From assembly GCA_002154585.1 (NCBI GenBank), contig MUNG01000039.1, positions 1-36,220 of the forward strand: a DNA stretch of 36,220 bases. The letters are read 5' to 3'. The notes beneath the pieces were generated by a model that ran no database searches, had not been told where the DNA came from, and worked only from the letters and a program-made list of their open reading frames with translations. Below are positions 1 to 8,088 of this stretch, in pieces (within the stretch, counting starts at the first letter, position 1; each line of letters opens with the position of its first letter). The position numbers and the translations under genes are program-made. This DNA is from Streptomyces pseudogriseolus. Its GTDB lineage: Bacteria > Actinomycetota > Actinomycetes > Streptomycetales > Streptomycetaceae.

Positions 1-420
1 CGGCGACGTTCGGGTACGCCACCCCCTTGGCCACCCGGCCGGAGTACGCGCCCCCGGCCGGCCGGCCGCGCTCCGCGCCGTTTGCCGCGCGAGCGCAGGG
101 CCCCGCAGCTGCCGGCGCTCGCGTGGCACGCGGCGCGGAGCGCGTGGGTGGCCGGGTGCACGTTCCGGGCGGGTGGCCAGGGGCCGCGTGTCACGGCTCG
201 CGCCGGGGGCAGCTGCCGGCGCTCGCGTGGCACGCGGCGCGGAGCGCGTGGGTGGCCGGGTGCACGTTCCGGGCGGGTGGCCAGGGGCCGCGTGTCACGG
301 CTCGCGCCGGGCGGGCGGGGCCCTGCGCTCGCGCGGCAAACGGCGCGGAGCGCGGCCGGCCGGCCGGGGGCGCGTACTCCGGCCGGGTGGCCAAGGGGGT
401 GGCGTACCCGACCGTCGCCG
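1..420. repeat. Inverted repeat with 104-bp arms enclosing a tandem 104-bp duplication
   Basis: Bases 1-104 and 317-420 are reverse complements with one mismatch that I can find (T at 9 against the matching base near 412). Between them lie two head-to-tail copies of a 104-bp unit: 105-207 and 209-311 are identical. The arms contain GGCCGGCCGGCC-type runs and the unit contains GGCGCGGAGCGCG, which also occurs in the right arm. The left arm begins at the first base of the window, so the repeat may extend further out. No plausible protein is encoded: all six frames give Arg/Pro/Ala-rich shadow reading frames. Confidence 0.9.
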
Positions 421-1047
421 GGCGCGTGCTCCGGCCGACGTCGGGTGGATACGCCCCGGCCCTCCCGTGGCCGAAGGCGCGCGTACTCCGGCCGGTGTCG
501 GGCGGGTGTACCGCCGACCGAGGGTGCTGTGCCGGACTCACGCCGGTTGACTGCGGTCGGCGGCGTGCCTGCCAGGCGGCGTTGGGCGGCTCCCGTCTGA
601 TGGCGGTTCGCGGGGCGCTGCAACCCGCGTCCGACGGGAACCCTCGGTCAACATCCGTTGGGCGTGCGCACCCCGGTGGGCTGCGGTCGGCGGCGTGCTC
701 GCCGGTTGGCGGGTCCACTCCAGCAGGCGTCGGGCTGGCGACCGCCGGTCGACACCCGTTGGCCGGGTGCTCGCCGGGTTGGCCGTGGTCGGCGGGGCGC
801 GCGCCGAGAGGTGGGGCGTGCCTCCGGTCGCCGGTGCGGCGTCGCGTCCCCGTGCGTCAGGGACGGGGGCGCGACGCTGTTCCGTGGACCGGGGGTGCGC
901 CCCGTGTGCGAGGGCGCGCCCGGTGCGCCAGGTGTGTGCGGCGCGTGAGCTCCGCGCGGGGAGCTGGGCGTTCCGGGTGCGGGTGCCACGACTGGCGGGC
1001 GGTTTCACCGCCGTCTTCTCGCGCGGGCGCGGGCCCGCGGCGACGAT
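421..1047. other. Non-coding GC-rich stretch with decayed repeats
   Basis: I see no gene here. The stretch holds degenerate copies of short blocks: GCGTACTCCGGCCGG-like units near 368, 421 and 479 (about 55 bp apart), and a CTGCGGTCGGCGGCGTGC block near 551 and again near 682 (about 131 bp apart). Open frames run right through, but their compositions are Arg/Pro/Gly-rich and they overlap one another in all frames. It continues the island that starts at base 1 and supplies whatever promoter drives the gene at 1054. Confidence 0.6.
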
Positions 1048-1053
1048 GTGTGC

Positions 1054-1473
1054 ATGGCCACGCCACCGGTACCGCCCCAGCAGCCACCCGGCCCGCCGCA
1101 CGGCGGAGGCTTCGGCCCGCCCGGCGACGACGGCGGGGGAGGTGGGCCGGGCCGTGGCCCGGGCGGCCGACGCCGGCTCGTGATCCTTCTGCTCGCCGTG
1201 GTCGTGGCGGCCCTGGTCGTCTCGCTCGCCGTGCTCGTCACGTCGGACGAGGACGGCCCGGACACGGAGCCCACCGAGACCGCCACCGGCGGTCCGTCAC
1301 TGGACCTCCCGTCCGAGTTCCCGACCGGGCTACTGCCCTCGGACTTCCCCACGGAGCTGCCCTCCGGCTTCCCGACCGAGCTGCCCAGCGACTGGCCGAG
1401 CGGCCTGCCCACCGCGCTGCCCAGCGGACTGGAGTCGCTGCTCCCGGGGCTCGACGGCGTGGACGCTCCCTGA
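1054..1473 (+). CDS. Single-pass membrane protein with Pro/Gly-rich N-terminus and Pro/Ser repeat stalk
   Basis: A 139-aa protein of unknown function. Residues 1-45 are Pro/Gly-rich (PPQQPPGPPHGGG) and probably cytoplasmic and disordered. An RRR stop is followed by a hydrophobic segment of about 20 residues (LVILLLAVVVAALVVSLAVL), then an acidic linker and an outside region made of imperfect octamers of the form LPSxFPTE (LPSEFPTG, LPSDFPTE, LPSGFPTE, LPSDWPSG, LPTALPSG). The layout is that of a type II anchored protein with a stiff extracellular stalk. I chose the ATG at 1054; a GTG lies two codons upstream, and neither has a good Shine-Dalgarno sequence. It stands alone after the repeat island. 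Third-position GC supports coding. No catalytic motif is visible. Confidence 0.7.
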   Translation: MATPPVPPQQPPGPPHGGGFGPPGDDGGGGGPGRGPGGRRRLVILLLAVVVAALVVSLAVLVTSDEDGPDTEPTETATGGPSLDLPSEFPTGLLPSDFPTELPSGFPTELPSDWPSGLPTALPSGLESLLPGLDGVDAP

Positions 1474-1574
1474 CGTCCGACGCCCGAAGCGTTCCGCGGG
1501 TACCCCTGCGCTGTGAGGTGGGTCACCATGGTGAGGAGGAGGCCGTGGGCCGCTGCGAGACCTTAGGGGGTGCA

Positions 1575-1593
1575 TCTCAGGGACGTCTCAGGG
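1575..1593 (+). promoter_or_regulatory. Direct repeat TCTCAGGG with 11-bp period upstream of the 60-aa gene
   Basis: Two exact copies of TCTCAGGG (1575-1582, 1586-1593) are spaced 11 bp start to start, one helical turn, about 80 bp before the ATG at 1672. Same-face direct repeats of this kind are typical binding sites for OmpR-type response regulators. Which regulator would bind is unknown. Confidence 0.35.
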
Positions 1594-1671
1594 TGGCGGC
1601 CAGGAACCGCCGCCGACGCGGACCCGTTTTCAGGTCAGAGAGCGGCAGTGGCCGCGAAGGAGGCGACGTAC

Positions 1672-1854
1672 ATGTCGAAGAACGCGAAGATCGCCGCGGG
1701 GGGTGTGGCGGTCGGGCTCATCCTGCTCATCTGGCTGCCCTGGTGGGCCTCCCTCCTGATCATCCTGGGAGTCCCGGCGGCCGCCTACCTCACCCTGGAC
1801 CCGTCCCAGCGGCGACGCCTGCGGCGGAACACCCGCAAGCAGCTGGGCCGCTGA
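1672..1854 (+). CDS. Small conserved actinobacterial membrane protein, 60 aa
   Basis: A 60-residue protein of unknown function. A short basic N-terminus (MSKNAKIA) is followed by one long or two short hydrophobic helices spanning about residues 8-42 with a LPWWASLLI core, and the protein ends in a strongly basic tail (SQRRRLRRNTRKQLGR) expected on the cytoplasmic face. The start is fixed by AAGGAGG eight bases upstream of the ATG. Proteins of this size and pattern are familiar in Streptomyces, but I know of no assigned role. An 11-bp-period direct repeat lies about 80 bp upstream and could be its operator. Confidence 0.75.
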   Translation: MSKNAKIAAGGVAVGLILLIWLPWWASLLIILGVPAAAYLTLDPSQRRRLRRNTRKQLGR

Positions 1855-1980
1855 GCCGGGGCACGTGGACCGCACAGAGACGTAGGCGCGTACGGACGCG
1901 CCGGCGGAGAGGCGGGCGCCCGCACGGCACCGGGCGCCCTGGCGTGCGGGCAGACGCGAGCGTCCACCCCGTACCCCGCC

Positions 1981-2823
1981 TCACAGCGGCCGTACGGCCA
2001 TCTCGTCGAGCGCCTTGAGCAGTCCCGGCAGTTCCGGCCCCCGCCCGACCGGAAGGACCTCGCCGGGTTCGTCGTCGAGGAGGACGAAGGCGATGTCGTC
2101 CGTGCGCGCGACCAGCGACCACCCGGGCCCGTCCGCGCGCAGCGTCCGCGCACCGCCCGGTGCGAAGGACGACCGCACCCGCCCCAGCGGCGGCGGCGAG
2201 TCGACGTAGGCGCGCGCCTCGGCCAGCACCCTGCGGATCCCGCCGTGCCCGCCCTCCGACGCGCCCGCGCCCTCACCGCTTCCCGCGCCCTCACCCGCCG
2301 GCGCCGCGTCCGGCGCCGGGAACGCCGAGTCGTCGACCTGCTCCCGCCACGTCGCCCACTGGAGCGCGATCTCGTCGGCCCCCAGACGCCGCTGGGCCGG
2401 CCCCCACACCTCCGCGTCCGGCGGCGTCAGCGGCGGCATGTCCGCCACGTCGGGGGAGGGGTCGTGCGGCGCGGGCACGTTCGGCGCCGCCACGGCCACC
2501 GCGAGGGGCCAGCCGGGCAGCGCGGCGACGACCGTGCGCTCGTCCGGCGACAGATCGTGCTCCATGCCGCAGTCCCAGGACGCGATGGCCACGGCGACCA
2601 GCGAGACGTCGTCGACGACGACGGTCCACCGGGCGCCGGCCCCGTCCTGGCCGAGCACCAGCCCGTAGCCGTCGGCCACGGGCGGAAGACCGAGCGCCGA
2701 GCACGCCTCGGGGTAGTCGTCGCCCAGCACGCTGGGGAACTTCGCGGGCGTCAGCAGCGCCGCCGTCAGCACGTAGAGCGCGTCGTCGTCGGCGGCGACG
2801 GCTTCCTGGTCCGTCCCGGCCAT
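1981..2823 (-). CDS. Conserved hypothetical protein, 280 aa
   Basis: I do not recognise a named domain. The protein is soluble and acidic, with no signal peptide or membrane helix. It has an N-terminal alpha/beta-looking part (about 1-150, including WTVVVDDVSLVAVAI and a run of Pro/Asp residues), a low-complexity Gly/Glu/Ala linker (about 195-210, GEGAGSGEGAGASEGGHGG) and a C-terminal part of about 80 residues (about 205-280) with WSLVARTDDIAFVLLDD and a leucine-rich end. The ATG at 2823 is preferred because GGGGAGG lies five bases upstream; an in-frame start 12 codons earlier has none. It is followed on the same strand by no close gene, and the methyltransferase gene ends 178 bp upstream of it. 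Confidence 0.7.
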   Translation of the reverse strand: MAGTDQEAVAADDDALYVLTAALLTPAKFPSVLGDDYPEACSALGLPPVADGYGLVLGQDGAGARWTVVVDDVSLVAVAIASWDCGMEHDLSPDERTVVAALPGWPLAVAVAAPNVPAPHDPSPDVADMPPLTPPDAEVWGPAQRRLGADEIALQWATWREQVDDSAFPAPDAAPAGEGAGSGEGAGASEGGHGGIRRVLAEARAYVDSPPPLGRVRSSFAPGGARTLRADGPGWSLVARTDDIAFVLLDDEPGEVLPVGRGPELPGLLKALDEMAVRPL

Positions 2824-3001
2824 CCCAGCCTCCCCATCGGTTCGTCCGTCGGCGCGCACCCTATGCCGACCTCGCGCCGCTTGTCACGACCTCGCACCCG
2901 CGCCCGGAGCTGCAGGTTTCCGGCCGGACGGGGCGAAACGACCCTGTGCGCGGACATGTTCGCGGACCCTGCACGAAAGCCCCGCACGGGCACGACACGC
3001 C

Positions 3002-3601
3002 TCAGGCGTCCCGCACCGCCAGCGCCAGGAACCGCGTGTCCTCGTCGACGTACGACGTCATGCGCCAGCCCGCGCCCGTGAGCAGCGCCCGCAGGTTCGG
3101 CTCGGCGCGCAGGTCGTCCGGAGTGAGCCGGCGACCCTGGCGTGCGGCGAGGGCGGCCCGTCCGACCGGGTGGAACAGGGCGAGCACCCCGCCGGGCCGC
3201 ACCACGCGCCGCAGCTCCCGCAGGTTCTCGCCGGGCTGCGGCAGATGCGCGATCAGCCCGGCCGCGAACACGGCGTCCAGCGAGGACGAGCGCAGGGGCA
3301 GCGCCGCCACGTCCGTCAGCAGCAGCGCCCCGTCCCGGTTCCGGCCGGCCCGCGCCGCCTCCCGCAGCATCGCCGGCGTCAGGTCCGCGCCCAGCACCAC
3401 CCCGGACCGGCCCACCGCCGCGCGCAGCGCGGGCAGCGCCCGCCCGGTCCCGCAGCCCGCGTCCAGCACCCGGCCGCCCTCGCGCAGCCCCAGCTCGGCG
3501 ACCGCGGCGGCGTAGGCCGGGCCGTCGTCGGGGAATCGGCGGTCCCAGTCGGCGGCACGGGCGGTGAAGAACTCCTGCACATGTGTGTGGTCGTCGCTCA
3601 T
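3002..3601 (-). CDS. Class I SAM-dependent methyltransferase
   Basis: About 199 aa with the Methyltransf_11/25 fold. Motif I is clear (VLDAGCGTGRALPAL, about residues 45-59), followed by an acidic residue after strand 2 (LGADLTPAML), motif II/III (LPLRSSSLDAVFAAGLIAHL) and the post-motif RVVRPGGVLALFHPVG. It probably transfers a methyl group from SAM to a small molecule; the substrate cannot be read from the sequence. The start is ambiguous: the ATG at 3601 gives MSDDHTHVQEFF, and an in-frame ATG at 3610 has GAGGG three bases upstream. It diverges from the MHYT gene and shows no operon with it. Confidence 0.85.
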   Translation of the reverse strand: MSDDHTHVQEFFTARAADWDRRFPDDGPAYAAAVAELGLREGGRVLDAGCGTGRALPALRAAVGRSGVVLGADLTPAMLREAARAGRNRDGALLLTDVAALPLRSSSLDAVFAAGLIAHLPQPGENLRELRRVVRPGGVLALFHPVGRAALAARQGRRLTPDDLRAEPNLRALLTGAGWRMTSYVDEDTRFLALAVRDA

Positions 3602-3750
3602 GCACCGCATGATCCCTCACCGGAACCGGCGACACCGTGTGCGCACGTTCGAGCATGATGCGGTCGTACCGCGCCACCGGCGCGTCAACTTCGCGCCGCT
3701 TTCGAAACGCGCCCCCTCGATGCGCCCGCGCCCCCTAGCGTCCCCGGGTC

Positions 3751-4524
3751 ATGGGACACCTGGACCACGCCACCCTCGGGTGGCTCACCCCCGTGCTGTC
3801 GTACGCGATGGCCTGCACCGGCGCCGCCCTCGGGCTGCGCTGCACCGTCCGCGCGCTCGCCGCCACCGGCCGCGTGCGGCGCAACTGGCTGCTCACCGCC
3901 GCCTCGGCGATCGCCACCGGCATCTGGACCATGCACTTCACGGCCATGCTCGGCTTCGGCGTGAGCGGCACCGACATCCGCTACGACGTGCCGCTCACCC
4001 TGGCGAGCCTGGTGGTCGCCATGCTGTTCGTCTGCGCGGGGGTGTTCGCCGTGGGCCGTCACCCCGGCCGGGTCCAGGCCCTGCTGCTCGGCGGGCTCAC
4101 CACCGGACTCGGCGTCGCCGGCATGCACTACCTGGGCATGGCGGCGGTCCGGCTGCACGGCGAGGTCAGCTACGACCCGGTGCGCGTCGCGCTGTCCGTC
4201 CTCATCGCCGTCGTCGCCGCCACGGCCGCGCTGTGGGCGGCCCTCGCCATCCGCTCCCCGGCCGCCGTCACCGTCGCCTCCCTGATCATGGGCGCGGCCG
4301 TCAGCAGCATGCACTACACGGGCATGCACGCGGTCGGCGTGCGGGTCACGCCCTCCGGGGAGCCGCTGCCCGGGGCGAGCGCCATGTCGTTCGTCTTCCC
4401 GCTCGCCGTCGGCCTCGGCGCCTACCTCTTCATCACCTCCGCGTTCGTGGCGCTGTCCCCGGCGGCCGGGGAACGCCACGCGTCCGCGTCCGCCCGCCGG
4501 CCGGCCGGGCACCCCGTCCCCTGA
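3751..4524 (+). CDS. MHYT-domain integral membrane sensor
   Basis: A 257-aa membrane protein with seven predicted helices. Three copies of the MHYT signature are present: MHFTAM at 61-66, MHYLGM at 125-130 and MHYTGM at 187-192. In the MHYT family these conserved Met/His residues are proposed to bind a metal such as copper and sense oxygen, CO or NO; that is family knowledge, not shown here. The protein stops after the membrane domain, so it has no output domain of its own. It lies 50 bp upstream of the conservon sensor kinase gene on the same strand, which suggests it passes its signal to that kinase or its partners. There is no Shine-Dalgarno sequence before the ATG, and TAGCGT lies ten bases upstream, so the message may be leaderless. 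Confidence 0.85.
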   Translation: MGHLDHATLGWLTPVLSYAMACTGAALGLRCTVRALAATGRVRRNWLLTAASAIATGIWTMHFTAMLGFGVSGTDIRYDVPLTLASLVVAMLFVCAGVFAVGRHPGRVQALLLGGLTTGLGVAGMHYLGMAAVRLHGEVSYDPVRVALSVLIAVVAATAALWAALAIRSPAAVTVASLIMGAAVSSMHYTGMHAVGVRVTPSGEPLPGASAMSFVFPLAVGLGAYLFITSAFVALSPAAGERHASASARRPAGHPVP

Positions 4525-4574
4525 CCGCCGTCCCCGCGGCCCGCCCGCACGACGCCCCTACGAGCGAGGAGTCC

Positions 4575-7145
4575 ATGCGCACACCCCGGAGGACCCCGAG
4601 CGCCCCCGCCGAGGCACCGTCCCCGCCTCCCGTCCGCGGGCGGCGCGCCCACGCCGGACCGCCCGCCGACGAGGGACCGCTGTCCGCGGCGGACCCGGCG
4701 GGGGCGGGCGCACCGCGCCTGCGCGGCCCGTCCGGGCCCCGCACCGTCCGCGCCAAGATCATCTGCCTGCTGATGGTGCCGGTCGTCTCCCTGCTCGCCC
4801 TCTGGGGCTACGCCACTGTCACCACCGCGCAGGACGTCGCCCGGCTGCGCCAGGTGCAGCGCGCCGACGCCGCCGTCCGCGCCCCGGTCGCCGAGGCCCT
4901 CACCGCGCTCCAGGCCGAGCGCGCCGCCGCCGTGCGCCGCGCGTCCGACACGGCGGCCGTCGGGGACGCGGAACTCACCCGTCTCGCGCGGCGCACCGAC
5001 CGGGCCGTCGCCCGGCTGCGGCTCGGCGAGGACCGTACCGTCGCCGACGGGCAGGCACTGCCCCGCGCGGCCGCCGAGCGGCTCGACGCCTTCGTCACCG
5101 CCGCGGAACGACTGCGTCCGCTGCGCGCGGAGGTCCGCGAGGGCCGGGCGGGCTGGGCCCGGACGTACGAGCGGTACACGGACGCCATCGCCGGGGCCTT
5201 CGGCGTGGGCGGCGCCCTCACCGGCGTCCAGGACGCCGAACTCGGCGCCCACGCGCGCGTGCTGCTCGAGTTCTCCCGCGCGGGGGAGGCCCTCGCCCAG
5301 GAGGACGCGATCCTGGCCGCGGCCCGGCTGCACGGCAGCCTCGCCGGGGACCGCCTGCGCCTGTTCACCGGGGCGGTCGAACTGCGCCGCACGCTCGCCG
5401 CCTCCGCCACGCCCGACCTGCCCGAAGCGGCCCGCACCGCCTGAAGCACGCTCGCCGGCAGCCGTCCCTACGCCGTCCTCTACACGGCCGAGGACAAGAT
5501 CCTCGCCGCCGACCCGGAGTCACGGGCCGCCGAAGCCGTCCCCCGCGGCACCTGGGACGCGGCGCACGCCCGGGTGCGGGACGAGCTGAGCGCCGTCGAA
5601 CGGCGGGCGGCGGAGTCGGTCGCCGGACGCGCCGACCCCGTGGAGCGCGGACTGCTCGGGCCGGCCGGTGCCGCCGTGCTGTTCGGCCTCCTCGCCGCCG
5701 GGGCGTCGCTCGTCATCTCGGTCCGCATCGGACGCGGCCTGGTGATCGAACTGGTCGCCCTGCGCGACGACGCCCTCGACATCGCGCACCGCAAACTCCC
5801 CGCGGCCATGCGGAAACTGCGCGGAGGCGGGGAGATCGACATCCGGGCGGAGGCCCCGCACGGCCCGCCCGCTCAGGACGAGACCGGCCAGGTCGCCGAG
5901 GCCCTCGGCACCGTCCACCGGGCCGCGCTGCGCGCCGCCGTGGAGCGGGCCGAACTGGCCGGCGGGATCAGCGGCGTCTTCGTCAACCTCGCCCGCCGCA
6001 GCCAGGTCCTGGTGCACCGTCAGCTCAGCCTGCTCGACAGCATGGAACGCCGCTCCGACGACCCGGACGAGCTGAGCGACCTCTTCCGCCTCGACCACCT
6101 CACCACCCGCATGCGCCGCCACGCGGAGAGCCTCATCATCCTCTCCGGCGCCGCCCCCGGACGCGCCTGGCGCAAGCCCGTGCCGCTGACCGACGTGGTG
6201 CGCGCAGCCGTCTCCGAGGTGGAGGACTACGCGCGCGTGGAGGTGCGGCAGCTCGCCGAGACGTCCGTCGCGGGCGCGGCCGTCGCCGACCTCACCCACC
6301 TCCTCGCCGAGATCATCGAGAACGCGGCGCAGTTCTCGCCGCCCCACACCCGGGTGCGGGTCACCGGGGAACCCGTCGGCAACGGTTACGCCGTCGAGGT
6401 CGAGGACCGCGGCCTGGGCATGGGCAAGGAGGCTCTCGCCGAGGCCAACCGCCGCATCACCGAGTCCGAGGCGCTCGACCTGTTCGACAGCGACCGGCTC
6501 GGCCTCTTCGTGGTCAGCCGGCTCGCCGCCCGCCACGCGATCAAGGTGCATCTCAAGACCTCCCCCTACGGCGGCACCACCGCGGTCGTCCTGCTCCCCA
6601 CCGTGCTGCTCGGCGAACACGCCGAGCGGGACCGTCCCGGCACGCCACACGCGACACCCGCCGGGGACCACCCGGACCGGCGCGAGCCCGCCCCCGTCCC
6701 GCACACCGGAACAGGTTCCGTCCCGCACAGGCCCAGGGCGGTCGCCGCCCCCGACACCCGGCGTGCCCTGGTGGCCCCCGTCGCCGACCCGCCGCCGGAC
6801 CACCGCACCGAGGAGGCGCACCCCGTGCCGCACGAGGACGCGGACACCGCACCCCGCGGTCCCCAGGGAGCCGCCACCTTGCGCCTGCACCGCCAGGAGG
6901 AGCAGGCCGGCTCCGACGACCTGCCCCGCCGGGTACGCCAGGCCAGCCTGGCGCCCCAGCTCCGCGACGGCCGGCCGGACACGCCCGGGCCCGCACGGGG
7001 CGGCGGCCGGGACGACGACCGCACCCCCGAACTCGTACGGGACCGCATGGCGGCCTACCGCGCCGGCTGGACGCGCGGCGGCGGCCGGCCGCCCGGCGCC
7101 GCCCCCGGCACGGAGAGGCCCAGCACCGAAGGAGACCCCGCATGA
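4575..7145 (+). pseudogene. cvnA: Conservon sensor histidine kinase CvnA, interrupted by an in-frame TGA at 5442-5444
   Basis: Read through, this is an 856-codon CvnA-type kinase with a single stop at codon 290 and no frame change. Before the stop: a Pro-rich N-terminus, a membrane helix (about 60-78, IICLLMVPVVSLLALWGYA) and a helical extracytoplasmic sensor region of the nitrate/nitrite-sensing type. After it: the sensor continues (STLAGSRPYAVLYTAED), then a second helix (LFGLLAAGASLVISV), a HAMP-like linker, a conservon-type dimerisation region (NLARRSQVLVHRQLSLLD) and an HATPase_c domain with N box EIIENAAQFS, G1 box DRGLGMG and G2 box RLGLFVVS, then a long Pro-rich tail. The ATG at 4575 has GAGGAG upstream. 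Its stop overlaps cvnB by ATGA. The coding signal is equally strong on both sides, so the stop is recent, suppressed, or an error. Confidence 0.85.
5574..7145 (+). CDS. Downstream half of CvnA, possible restart product
   Basis: If translation restarts after the TGA at 5442, the first in-frame candidate is the GTG at 5574, 129 bases later. The 523-aa product would keep one membrane helix (about 28-48), the linker, the kinase dimerisation region and the full ATPase domain, but lose most of the sensor domain and its first membrane anchor. No convincing ribosome binding site precedes the GTG, so a made-to-order short kinase is possible but unsupported. It is listed so that the intact 3' reading frame is not overlooked. 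Confidence 0.5.
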   Translation: MRDELSAVERRAAESVAGRADPVERGLLGPAGAAVLFGLLAAGASLVISVRIGRGLVIELVALRDDALDIAHRKLPAAMRKLRGGGEIDIRAEAPHGPPAQDETGQVAEALGTVHRAALRAAVERAELAGGISGVFVNLARRSQVLVHRQLSLLDSMERRSDDPDELSDLFRLDHLTTRMRRHAESLIILSGAAPGRAWRKPVPLTDVVRAAVSEVEDYARVEVRQLAETSVAGAAVADLTHLLAEIIENAAQFSPPHTRVRVTGEPVGNGYAVEVEDRGLGMGKEALAEANRRITESEALDLFDSDRLGLFVVSRLAARHAIKVHLKTSPYGGTTAVVLLPTVLLGEHAERDRPGTPHATPAGDHPDRREPAPVPHTGTGSVPHRPRAVAAPDTRRALVAPVADPPPDHRTEEAHPVPHEDADTAPRGPQGAATLRLHRQEEQAGSDDLPRRVRQASLAPQLRDGRPDTPGPARGGGRDDDRTPELVRDRMAAYRAGWTRGGGRPPGAAPGTERPSTEGDPA

Positions 7146-7576
7146 TCCAGGAACCGCGCACCGGCACAGCCCGGCGCTCCGGCGAACTCGACTGGCTGCT
7201 CGACGACCTGGTGCTCCGCGTCGCCGACGTACGGCACGCCGTGGTGCTGTCCGGCGACGGACTCGCCATGGGCGCCTCCGGCGGCCTCGGCCGCGAGGAC
7301 GCCGAGCACCTCGCCGCCGTCGCCTCCGGTTTCCACAGCCTCGCCAAGGGCGCGGGACGCCACTTCGGGGCCGGCGGCGTACGCCAGACCATGGTCGAGA
7401 TGGACGACGCCTTCCTGTTCGTGGCCGCCGCGGGGGAGGGCTCCTGCCTCGCGGTGCTCACTTCCGTCACCGCCGACATCGGCCTCGTGGCCTACGAGAT
7501 GGCACGGCTCGTCCGGCGCGTGGGCGAGCACCTGGACACCGCGCCGCGCGTCGCCGCCCGGCCGCCGGCCGGATGA
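7142..7576 (+). CDS. cvnB: Roadblock/LC7 protein CvnB
   Basis: A 144-aa member of the roadblock/LC7 family, the second gene of a Streptomyces conservon. It has the typical opening LDWLLDDLVLRVADVRHAVV, the GDGLAMGAS strand-turn, and the HFGAGGVRQTMVEMDDAFLF core. In studied conservons this protein binds the kinase-like CvnA and the GTPase CvnD and is thought to act as a GTPase-activating or scaffold subunit at the membrane. Its ATG overlaps the cvnA stop (ATGA), which implies translational coupling, so loss of cvnA translation at the upstream TGA could also lower cvnB output. A close paralog lies at 9277. Confidence 0.92.
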   Translation: MIQEPRTGTARRSGELDWLLDDLVLRVADVRHAVVLSGDGLAMGASGGLGREDAEHLAAVASGFHSLAKGAGRHFGAGGVRQTMVEMDDAFLFVAAAGEGSCLAVLTSVTADIGLVAYEMARLVRRVGEHLDTAPRVAARPPAG

Positions 7577-7598
7577 GACGAGGAAGCGGTCCCCGCAG

Positions 7599-8009
7599 AT
7601 GACCGACGACACGACCGGCGCCCCGCGCGAACCGGGCGGCCAGTGGTACGACCAGGAGGCAGGCCCGCTGGTCCGGCCCTACGCCGTGACCGGCGGGCGC
7701 ACCGCACCCGGCCCGACCGGCGTGCGCTTCGACCTGATCGCCCTGGTCACCCTGGACCCCGCGGCGCCCGCCGACGACGACCCCGCGCTCGGCCCGGAGC
7801 ACCGCACGCTGATCGACCTGTGCCGCCCGGAGACCCAGTCCGTCGCCGAACTCGCGGCCGGCGCCGACCTGCCCGTCGGCGTCGTCCGGGTCCTCCTCGG
7901 CGACCTGCTGGAACGAGGCCGGGTCACCGTCAGCCGGCCCGTACCACCCGCCCAGCTGCCCGACGAGCGGGTGCTCCGCGAGGTGATCGCGGGCCTGCGG
8001 GCGCTGTAG
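7599..8009 (+). CDS. cvnC: DUF742 protein CvnC
   Basis: A 136-aa DUF742 protein, the third conservon gene. The family signature LVRPYAVTGGRT (about residues 25-36) is present, followed by FDLIALVTL and a winged-helix-like C-terminal half (HRTLIDLCRPETQSVAELAAGADLPVGVVRVLLGDLLERGRV), which resembles a DNA-binding fold. In conservons it is thought to link the membrane complex to output. It lies 22 bp after cvnB; the GAGGAAG sequence is about 12 bases from the ATG, a long spacing. Confidence 0.92.
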   Translation: MTDDTTGAPREPGGQWYDQEAGPLVRPYAVTGGRTAPGPTGVRFDLIALVTLDPAAPADDDPALGPEHRTLIDLCRPETQSVAELAAGADLPVGVVRVLLGDLLERGRVTVSRPVPPAQLPDERVLREVIAGLRAL

Positions 8010-8088
8010 CGGACCACCCACGGCCGACGGCACGACAGCAGCACCTCGACGAAAGAGCGTCGCACTACCCTCACGAAAGAAGCGAACG

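Noticed and set aside
1-420. Insertion sequence ends or an integron-like element
   Set aside because: No transposase or recombinase frame lies between the arms, which enclose only 212 bp of tandem repeat.
27-2018. A 663-codon open frame across the left island and two small genes
   Set aside because: Arg/Pro/Ala-rich, crosses perfect inverted and tandem repeats and runs antisense or out of frame to better genes; stop codons are simply rare at this GC content.
2949-2964. CGCGGACATGTTCGCG, a near palindrome resembling a LexA (SOS) box
   Set aside because: The inner GGAC-ATGTTC spacing is too short for the actinobacterial GAAC-N4-GTTC box and one position does not pair.
5442-5444. TGA as a selenocysteine codon
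   Set aside because: CvnA-type kinases have no known selenocysteine site and I see no selenocysteine insertion element or redox motif around it.
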